Below the pieces are notes generated by a model. The model ran no database searches, was not told the origin of the DNA, and saw only the letters and a program-made list of their open reading frames with translations. Of a stretch of DNA of 64,000 nucleotides, positions 56,001 through 64,000 are shown piece after piece. Each line of letters starts with the position of its first letter. The first letter of the stretch is position 1. Made by a program: the position numbers and the translations under genes. The stretch covers positions 247,198,930-247,262,929 of the forward strand of contig CM070874.1 of the NCBI GenBank assembly GCA_036365515.1. Direction: 5' to 3'. Source of the DNA: Torymus aiolomorphi (Eukaryota > Arthropoda > Insecta > Hymenoptera > Torymidae).

Positions 56001-57030
56001 GTAAAAGCTGTTATGATGGTCTTGGTGCAATATTTAAAAGAGAAGCTTATAGAGCTAGCTTGAAGGCGAAACCAAAAGATGCTATTCTGACGCACACATC
56101 TCTTGTGAAGCGGGCTAAAAATCATTTTGAAAATATAAGGATTTTTTATTTTACGCAGACTGAACATGATAAATTCAAAAGGAAACTCAATCGTAGGTTT
56201 CAAGATGCATTACCTGTCCCACAGATTCTTAAACATCATTCTTTTCAATTATCAAGTGACGGGAAAGTTATCATGAAAAGGTACTCGAATGCTGCTAAGT
56301 CTATATCTGTTCTACTTTAATTTTCAATGGGAAAATATACTGAATTTTTTTTATAATATTCAAGTTTTTCTATCTTTTATCCTCCTTTTTTTTAATTTTT
56401 TTTATGTTCTGAGAGAAGTAGTACCTCCACGTGGTTCAGAATGGGTTATGCTAAAACTACTTGATAGTTCTATTGTGTAACTTTATCTTCTCTAAGGATT
56501 TTATACATGAAATTTTTAGATCGCCGGTCCCACGATATGCACAAAGGAACAAATGTCTCATAGGAGGTTACGTTCAACAAAACGTTAATTATGCAGAGAC
56601 AGAAATCATGACCTTGAAAAATGATCCAAGGTCAAGTCTAGTTATGATCGTAATCAAGTTTTCTACTAGTTTCGTGGAATACTAGTCAGAAAATCCAGAA
56701 AATAACTTTTGACCTTCAAAATGACCTTGAAATATAATTTTAACCGCTCGCTTTGAACGGTAGTAGTAAGAAAATATGTCGCAAACTTCATATTAGTGGC
56801 AAGAAATAACAATTTTCGTTTCAGATTCGCTATTAGAGTGAAGAAAAACTTGTTTTTCCATTATTCCGAGACTTTCAGCCGCCATATTGGATCCGCCATT
56901 ATGAATTTTCGGAATCGCCAAACGGCGTTCGAAAGTAGAAGTCAAGAGCTTTCATTTAAGCCTAGGTAGACCCCATTTGGATCAAAATTGTTCTGGGCAG
57001 AGGGGGTGTCGCGTTGACAGAGAATGCCCC
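53031..57030 (+). mobile_element. 4.0-kb DNA transposon with ~420-bp inverted ends
   Basis: Starts GGGGCATTCTCTGTCAACGC and ends in its inverse. The arms match over about 53031-53455 and 56608-57030. ATAT on both sides fits a 4-bp target duplication but sits in a TA-rich context. One transposase gene lies inside. The 53456-54437 and 56321-56607 parts are noncoding. Terminal GGG, long ends, 4-bp target and protein type suggest the Sola group, which is tentative. Confidence 0.75.
54438..56320 (+). pseudogene. Sola-like (tentative) transposase, lightly broken
   Basis: A long frame from ATG 54438 to 55838 contains two in-frame TAA codons (near 54561 and 54702). It then shifts by one base and continues 55835-56320. 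Features are a CSKCRKLC cysteine pair near the start, a KHGKTLSKAVIEVIVEYY region, a cysteine block THSVCVCTIHQNCKLML, further Cys/His pairs (near 55350-55400), then FDYSENYSF with a conserved Asp, VTDGAKQHYKNRF with a second Asp and AEWHFCATAHGKSCYDGLG. The order D...D...G-K-(D/C)-x-G resembles metazoan DDE transposases with HGK motifs. It would cut the element's inverted ends. Total length is about 625 residues. Only a few mutations separate it from an open frame. Confidence 0.7.
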
Positions 57031-57752
57031 ATATATAAATATTATTAGATTATTATTAGACATAGATATGAGTTATATCGGTTGGGGTATGTGTGTATAT
57101 ATGCATATATATAAATATTATCTTATATCTTAAAAATGAACAAAATTTTAAAAATGAATTTTGTGGTATGCGACACATACACGTATACATACACACACGG
57201 ACAAACACGCGCGTACACACACACACACACGCACGCACGCACGCACACACGCGCGCACACACACACACACACATACACACACACACACAAATATATCTGT
57301 GGTGCTAAGGAAGAAGGGAACAAATCACTTGGAAAAGTTTTAGAAATATGGCGATTTAAATGATAAAGCTTAAATGCAACTGCTATATTTGTCCTTTTTC
57401 AATTACGTTGTAACCACAGAATAATGAATTTTTTACGAAATAAAAACTTAAAAAAATGGTGTATTAAACCTCAAAAAAGAGAAAAATGGCTTTAACTCGA
57501 TTTTCATAAAGAGTGGATTAATTCCCATCTTCCTTGGCACCACAGATATATTACTTATTGTGAAATCCACCATTTATTAAATATTGAACATGTAGCTGTG
57601 GTATGATACAAATAATGCATATTATATTATATCAATAATAAGTAATATATAGTTATATATAAGATAATATTTATATATATGCATATGTATATATACATAT
57701 ACACACATACACGAACCGATATAACTCATATGTATGTCTAATAATAATCTAA

Positions 57753-57753
<1 letters not shown>
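57031..57753. repeat. palindromic TA-rich element with (CA)n tract
   Basis: About 57035-57125 is inverted at 57650-57755, sharing TAATAATCTAAT and CGATATAACTCATA in inverse. The middle has a (CA)n/(CACG)n tract (57205-57290) and two CACCACAGATATAT words (57280-57306 inverted, 57535), also found at 52918. The ORFs over the CA tract are repeat translations. Confidence 0.55.
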
Positions 57754-57851
<98 letters not shown>

Positions 57852-58062
57852 TATGAAACGCTAGTTATGCAGACACTTTCCGAAATTTAAATAGACTTAT
57901 GCAGACAGAGACCGACTTATGCAGACGTCAGCATAAGTAGAGGGATTATTTCTTTAGTCACGCTAGACTTGTGCAGACACTTGTATAAACGGTACTACAC
58001 TTATGCAGACAGAACTCGTGGTCTTATACATTGGTGTCAGCATAAGTCGATGTTCATATGAT

Positions 58063-58099
<37 letters not shown>

Positions 58100-58197
58100 T
58101 AAATATATTTTTATTATGGTAGATACATCGAGTAATGAAAAGCTTTGCACGAAAATGTCATTTTAATGCGGTTACTGTATGTATGCTCAATATACGC

Positions 58198-58242
<45 letters not shown>

Positions 58243-58250
58243 TAAGATCA
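57754..58250. repeat. (TA)n tracts and a CTTATGCAGAC motif array with core
   Basis: (TA)n at 57754-57846, 58062-58087 and 58200-58238. Between the first two, TTATGCAGAC or its close variants occur about six times and the inverted form GTC(A)GCATAAGT at least twice, around the core at 57950-57962 (inverted ATTATTTCTTTAGTCAC). Confidence 0.65.
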
Positions 58251-59605
58251 TACCGGGGGAAACGGTTTATTAAAATATAGGTTACAACGAATACTTTCGT
58301 GCCTCAAACTTTTTTTTTTATGCATTTTTCGAGGCAAGCGCGAATTTCGACGCTTTTTTTTTGCTCGCGGCCCCACTGTGCGTGGGCGCGCTCGGCGCCG
58401 GCCTCCTGTGATTTTGCTATCGCGAGTCGGCATCGAGTAACGCGAGCACGAGACTCGTTGACCATCGTTTCTCCTTTCTCTACATTGGCAGAGGTGTAAA
58501 GTTATGAAATATCAGTGTTTCTTCATACTAGAGTAGAAGTACAAGTTATTGTTATATAACTTACAGTGAAGGAGGAAACAGCAGTAAATTTAAAACAATA
58601 TAATATTTATTACAGACATGGAGAAAAATATATTATTTTTTATAATAGCGCTGGGACACACTCGACATATGAGATTTTTACTATTTCAAATAGTATTTTT
58701 TATGACTGCCGAAAAATAATAAAAATTACTATTTCAAATAGTAAAATTTGCTACGAAAATCATGAAAATGACTGTTTCAAACAGTAAAAATCCCACATGT
58801 CGAGTGTGTCCCAGCGCTATAAAATAATAAATTTTCTTATAAACACACTGATGTTTACAAATAAATTTTTCTCTGTGTGGATTTTTTCCTAATTCAATGG
58901 TATGTGATAATAATTAAGTATCACTTGTGAATATCACTTGTAAACCATACATATCAAATCATGAAAAAGACAGTTTGGATAATTTCAACTCAGGCGTCGT
59001 TCATGTCAACACGCTAGTGTACTTATAGTGTGTATGGGTGATCTGGGGTACGCTGATAGTATTTAAACCATGTAAATAACGGCTCAAATATATATTTGAA
59101 TATATTTGAAGCAGAAAAGTTCTTTTTAGTTTTAAATAGTAATATTATGTATATAAATATATTTTTTTCAATATACCTATGTTAAACAGATATGATCTGC
59201 AAATTTTGTTATTATTAGCATAAACTGAAATTAACAATCCAATCCATATTAATACATTGATTTACAGCTAAAAAATATGGCCAAATCAAGAATAAAATAC
59301 AGCTCTATTTGTAGCTAAAAAATATAGCTATATTTTCACCTTCCAATCTACCTATATTTCCATTTAATAATAAATTTATAGGTGTATTTACAAGTGAAAA
59401 ATTAACTAAATTTTTACCTATTAGTAGCTGGAAATTTCCATGCCACTAAATATATAACTAGATTTCCAGTTATTCATAGGTGGATTTTAGCTAAATTTCC
59501 AGTTGTTAACAGGTGGATTTACAGCTAAAAATTTTAACTAAATTTCCAGTTGTTAATAGGTCGTAATCGTTTACTTAGATTACAGCTAAAAATTTAACTA
59601 AATTT
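58251..59605. repeat. right subterminal repeats with an inserted MITE
   Basis: 58386-58620 is the inverted match of 6165-6430, and 58880-58990 of 13015-13110. At 58619-58880 lies a MITE of the ACACGGAG type with inner AGCGCTGGGACACACTCGAC arms. 59000-59260 shows nothing. 59260-59605 has repeated AGCTAAAAATTT and TTTCCAGTTGTTAA units that belong to the inner part of the right terminal repeat. Confidence 0.6.
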
Positions 59606-60144
59606 TCAGAGAAAAAATACAACTAAATATCCAACGAAATACAGCTGTATTTCAGGTCGATATAGCTATATTTTTTAGCTGTTTTTTTAAGCTATTTTTT
59701 TTAGCTGATTTTTTTTAACAGGGCGCGTGCACGTTCTGATATAAGTGTACACATGCACATATGTACACTTCTTGATAGACTGATTCTTGTAGAACGCGCC
59801 TGATAAATTTAAAAATTCTGCAATCGCATTTAAAGTTAATGGCTACACTTGAATTGTCCAATAGGATTGCAGGATTTTAAAATTCAGTAAACACGTTCCA
59901 CGAGAATCAATGTCTATCGAGTGTACATACAGTCACATACTCACACGTACATTAACACTGCAGTTACGCACTGATACATTTACAGTCATAATGTTTGTCA
60001 ATTATGCAAGCACGTACACAGTTGTGAAAATAAAACTTATTTTTTAATGTTGAATTTCGGCTAACTCGCGCAATTATCGCGCCAGAAAATGGTCAATAAA
60101 CTGGCACGATCATCGCGCAATTAGTCGCGCGATATTTTTCAATA
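59606..60144. repeat. right terminal inverted repeat of the composite
   Basis: Inverted match to 2393-3046, ending in TCGCGCGATATTTTTCAATA. The tandem duplication seen in the left repeat is single here. Confidence 0.75.
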
Positions 60145-60148
60145 GGGA

Positions 60149-60310
60149 ACTTGATACACCCATGCACTTCTTTGACCACAATTACGATCCTCTCATGGTG
60201 CTTCAATCTTCAAACTATTGAAACCCTGTTCAATTATAATGATCTCACTACAGTTTTCAAGATAATGCGTGGTTATCTAGACTGCCCTGGTCTCTTATCT
60301 ACGGAAGCGC
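60149..60310 (+). pseudogene. Jockey-like reverse transcriptase, 3' part
   Basis: Residues PMHFFDHNYDPL, then after a one-base shift TIETLFNYNDLTTVFKIMRG and YLDCPGLLS, follow the pattern of the C-terminal end of Jockey/CR1-like pol proteins. They continue where the fragment at 1790-2392 (ending VQHRLVRYCSVKPY) stops. This places the 57.75-kb block inside one retrotransposon copy. The frameshift here is independent of the insertion. Confidence 0.7.
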
Positions 60311-60808
60311 CTAAGTGCCACACAAAGCAGTGGCGCTAGTGCGCTTTTCACTCGCCACCAGTGACTTGTGCGCTTTTCACTCACCACCGGTGACTTGTGA
60401 TAATATTATCTTCAAGCGGCGAGTATGTCGAGAAGTAACGAAAACGGCAAAGAAAAATAGAAGCAAACGAGAAGCAAAGAAAACGTTACTTTTTCGTATA
60501 TTTGATCTATATAAGTAAGAACCTTTTATTCAAGGTAAGCTAATAATTTTTAAAATCTAATAACTCCTTTAAGTGCAACACAAAGCAGTGCGCGAGTGCG
60601 CTTTTCACTCGCCACCGGTGACTTGTGAGCTGTTCACTCGCCACCGGTGACTTGTGATAATATGATCTTCAAGCGACGAGTATGTCGAGAAATAACGAAA
60701 ACGGCAAAGAAAAATAGAAGAAAACGTTACTTTTTCGTATATTTAATCTATATAAATAAGAACCTTTTATTCAAAGTAAACTTATAATTTTTTAAATCTA
60801 ACCCCTTT
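60311..60808. repeat. ~260-bp tandem duplication
   Basis: 60311-60569 is repeated at 60573-60808. Each copy starts with AAGTGC(C/A)ACACAAAGCAGTG and has two GCTTTTCACTCGCCACC/GGTGACTTGTG units, an AAAACGGCAAAGAAAAATAG segment and an AGAACCTTTTATTCAA end. Noncoding. Confidence 0.8.
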
Positions 60809-61148
60809 AACTAATTTCTCCACTCTTACGCGGAGAAAAATTTCTTAGTAAACTTTATAATTTATTTAGGAAAATTTACTATTTTCTAGTGTAATACTGG
60901 GACATACTCAACTTATCAAAAAATTACTTATATTTTTTATAATTATTTTTAAGGTTTTATTGAACTTTGATATTTCTCCTACGCAATTTGCTAACTTCGT
61001 GTTGAATTTTTATTATTTTTATAGTCAAAATTCCATGCTCTAAAATGTGCTGCAAAATCTTTTCTATTTTACAGAAAAACAGTAAAATTTACTTTTTTTA
61101 GTGTAAAAATCACAAATATAATATTAAAAAGTGTAAAATAAAAGGTAT
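60809..61148. other. AT-rich, weak MITE similarity
   Basis: 60832-60950 resembles the ACACGGAG MITE family (GCGGAGAAAAATTT, CTGGGACATACTCAAC) but is diverged. I see nothing else in it. Confidence 0.35.
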
Positions 61149-61880
61149 TTAGGGGGGGGGGGGGGGGTATGGTTAATTCGTAAAAAAATGGGTCATTTTT
61201 AATGATTTTTATATTCGTTCCAGTAAATGAAAATTTATTTTAATAAAAAGTATACGATTCAGTAACTATTGTACAATATTCTGTGAAATTTTCATTGAAA
61301 AATATTAAAAATTAAGCAGTTGGCAGCAATTCTGCGGAGGTGCCTTGACAAAATGTTGTTTTGCGGTGGACAGCACATCTCAGCACTGGATCGTCTGAAA
61401 TTAAAAATTGAAACAGATATCGTTAGATAAGCACATTCTCGAGGTAACAACGAGAGCTTTTTTTTTTTTTTTAATTATTAACAATTTTACAGTAACAAAT
61501 ATGTCAATTTTTTTTAGCAAAAATCGGTGTTTTTATGTCAAAGTGTCACCAAAAATTGAAAAATCGAAAAAAAAAATCCTTCTCGTTGTTACCTCGAGAA
61601 TGTGCTTATCTAACGATATCCGTTTCAATTTTTAATTTCAGACGATCCAGTGCTGAGATATGCTGTCCACCGCAAAACAACATTTTGTCAAGGCACCTCC
61701 GCAGAATTGCTGCCAACGGCTTAATTTTTAATATTTTTCAATGAAAATTTCACAGAATATTGTACAATAGTTACTGAATCGTATACTTTTTATTAAAATA
61801 AATTTTCATTTACTGGAGCGAATATAAAAATCATTAAAAATGACCCATTTTTTTTACGAATTAACTATATCCCCCCCTTA
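61149..61880. mobile_element. foldback element with G-run termini
   Basis: Two ~340-bp arms match almost exactly in inverse. The left opens with a run of 16-17 G after TTTA and the right closes with seven C before TTAAG. The loop is a T-rich stretch near 61455-61530. Shared landmarks are GTGCCTTGACAAAATGTTGT and CAGCACTGGATCGTCTGAAA. No protein. Confidence 0.75.
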
Positions 61881-62202
61881 AGAAAAATTTTTAAATTGTA
61901 TATAAATTATGTATTACATATTAATTAGATAATCTCATTTATATAAATGAACACTGTGAAGTGAGAGCATGTTGTCTTGGAGCAACTGCGCATGCGCGAG
62001 CTCGCCATACTGCGGCTGGCTGCGGCGCTGTGAACATGGCATACGGGCACGCGGGCACGGACCGCTTGCCGGCGTTTTCGCTCGTGACACCGCGACCTTA
62101 GCAGTGTTTTATTTCCGCAACAAGAAGAATATGATAGGATTTGTGGTGTTTGTGGAGATTTAACTGAAGAATAAAATATTTGCATATAGTCTAATAGCAA
62201 AT
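61881..62202 (+). promoter_or_regulatory. putative promoter and 5' UTR of the downstream gene
   Basis: A locally GC-rich stretch (61980-62100), unlike the AT-rich surroundings, precedes the first exon. No TATA box is evident. The short ORFs on both strands are not supported. Confidence 0.35.
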
Positions 62203-64000
62203 ATGTCAGACAGTGAGAGTGAAAGTGAGAGTGACAGCGCTACCGAGCACGTGAATGAAGTGCAAATTCCTGAAGTCGTGGTCTCTGAATCTACCGCTGG
62301 GCCCAGCAATTCGGAAACTACTTGTACTAGAAAGACGCATTCAAAGGAAAAGTCTGACGAGCTTACCGTAAAATATTTTATTATTCTACTATTAATTTTA
62401 CTGTTACGTATTTCAACACGAATTATTTACCTATAGGGATTAGAAGAGTATATAAGAAACACAGGAGAAGGCAAAATAATTTGGAGAAATTATGTTGAAA
62501 AGGGCAATAAGCTACCTAGGAAAGTCAGATCAAGGCTTGTACGCCTCGTCATTAAAAGAGAGAAGGATAGAGCATTGCGAGACATAGAAGCAGGTCAAAA
62601 GCTTGAATCTTTTAAGTAAGTTCATATATGTTTGAATATATTTTGTTTAACATATTCTTATACACGTAATATTTATAACGCTTTTATTGACTTTCTTACT
62701 ATCTTATTCTGCTTACAGAATTTCACCTAAACGTTTACTCACTTTAGCAAATGAGATTGCTTACATATTTACTGGTGAGAACAAGGATACGTACTACATT
62801 CCAAGTAAACAAGATGATAAACAAATTGTGCCTCCCAGTGGAAAGTTAGTTGATCATTACAATTACAGTAAATGGCGTTTGCGAGAAGATGGCCATTTAA
62901 AACCAAAAGTAACATCAAGTCCAGATGCTACTCTTAACATAAGTGAAACAGGTATGTTTATCACATAAACTACCTTAATTATTATAATAAAATATAATTC
63001 ATATGATATACTAACAGTAAGAATGTATCTTATTGCAGAAGATTCTATGCTGAATTGGCTTTATGCTCACAGTAAACCACGAGAACAATTACTCGATTTT
63101 GGAATAAGACACACACTGTTCGCAAAGGGTTGCTGTTGATTGAAAAACTTCCAATAGATAAATATTTAGATAAATTTTTATCTTTGAATCTTCAAGTAGG
63201 AAAACAATTGGTAAGATCATTTTTTAAATTACATTACTATTTGTAAAATGATAAAAGTGAAATAATAAAATACAAATACTTATACCTCACTTCTATTATT
63301 TGATTAACAAATATTATACTTAGTCTGTAAAATAGAAATAAGTATTTTATTCCTGTTGGTTTTAGTTCTTGACAGATTTTAACATTTTATACCCTGGAAA
63401 AGAGAATGTACTATTGGAAAAGTGGATTTTTGTGAAAAATTGTATCATCGAACAGTTGCAAAGTATAAGCATTAAAAATTCCAATGATTTAGCACTTCTG
63501 AAACTATTATTATCTAAACAATTAAGTGAAGGTAGATATCATTTGAATGATTTTAATTCGATAATACTTGAATTTATTTGAAAAAACATATAGTTAGTTG
63601 AATTATAAGTATAAAATAATTATAAGTATGCCTAATGAATTTTAGATGGTAACAATTGTGCCACGCTTTATCTTCTCCCATTATTGATTGAATCAAAAAG
63701 GCCATATGTTAAAAGGAAAAGAAGTGAAACCTCTGAAAACGAACAAGCTTTGCGAGTGAGAAGACTGTCATTGGAAGAAAGGGGCAACAGTCTTATTTAT
63801 GTAGTGAAGGTTTCATTTCATCTATTTATTAGTTTTTAATAAGTATTAATGCTTTTTCTTTGATAATAATTTATAAAGTTTATTTTTTGGTTGTAAAATA
63901 AATTTATTAGTGAAAAATAATACTAATCATGACATTTATTTTAATCAATCTACATTGCGTATATTTTAACATTGTTTTTAATTTTGTTATAGACTGAAGC
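62203..64000 (+). CDS. multi-exon gene of unknown function, runs off the window
   Basis: Seven exons, all with GT...AG borders and matching phases: 62203-62367, 62437-62615, 62719-62951, 63039-63210, 63366-63531, 63646-63809 and 63993 onward. The N-terminus is acidic and Ser/Glu-rich (MSDSESESESDSATEHVNEV). Later parts include GEGKIIWRNYVEKGNKLPRK, ISPKRLLTLANEIAYIFTGE and FLTDFNILYPGKENVLLEKW. Exon 4 has a one-base loss near 63103, and its length (172) gives the expected phase only if one more base were present. The gene may therefore be a young pseudogene, or this may be an assembly error. I do not recognise a domain. It recalls a repetitive insect family with an LYPGK motif. Host gene or transposon cargo is unresolved. 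Confidence 0.65.

Noticed and set aside
57056..57363. Cys/Val-rich and His/Thr-rich ORFs of 60-76 codons
   Set aside because: Translations of a (CA)n tract on both strands.
57850..58050. CRISPR-like array of CTTATGCAGAC repeats with spacers
   Set aside because: Repeats are about 11 bp, occur in both orientations with irregular spacing, and the genome is eukaryotic.

Overview
This window is eukaryotic, AT-rich, spliced and almost entirely made of transposable elements. Penelope-like retroelements (PLEs) with GIY-YIG ends and hammerhead ribozymes, Jockey-type reverse transcriptase, a Tc1/mariner relative with a DUF4817-like N-terminus and an insect-type virus-like (adintovirus/Polinton-like) gene set point to an arthropod, most likely an insect. 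Hymenoptera would fit, but I cannot prove it. No rRNA, convincing functional tRNA, CRISPR array or bacterial gene was seen.

Layout. A decayed Jockey-like reverse transcriptase (445-2392) is split in its C-terminal part and resumes at 60149. Between the halves lies 57.75 kb (2393-60144) whose two ends are inverted copies of each other. Nested inside, in order: PLE1 (3055-6105); foldbacks, MITEs and a solo LTR (6106-17580); PLE2, an inverted pair (17580-22640); motif arrays (23320-23702); PLE3, also an inverted arrangement, with an intact 897-residue ORF (23702-29010); a 4.35-kb foldback with an 11-bp tandem core (29526-33874); a second solo LTR (34150-35175); a virus-like element with its own terminal inverted repeats (35561-52645); an exactly 4.0-kb DNA transposon (53031-57030); and simple repeats with another motif array (57754-58250).

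The virus-like element carries, on both strands, a protein-primed-type family B DNA polymerase cut off at motif A, an FtsK/HerA-type packaging ATPase, an adenovirus-type cysteine protease, a phospholipase A2 domain joined to a hydrophobic segment, probable minor and major capsid proteins, a collagen-like coiled-coil protein, a DUF8207-type protein and two diverged copies of an unrecognised gene. Many genes are broken, so it is a decaying copy. Several genes have a TATA box, and three promoter regions share a CCAATCA-AGCTC element. A small two-exon gene with no disruption (36308-36722) sits just inside its left end. A 789-bp TRIM retroelement with a tRNA-like LTR and a 3.2-kb DD41D Tc1/mariner element with an intact transposase are inserted in it.

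The right flank (60149-64000) holds the rest of the reverse transcriptase, a 260-bp tandem duplication, a foldback and the first seven exons of an unrecognised multi-exon gene that runs off the window. The most unusual pattern is a family of short arrays in which a short core beginning GTGACTAAAGAAATAA is surrounded by copies of a short motif that differs between arrays.
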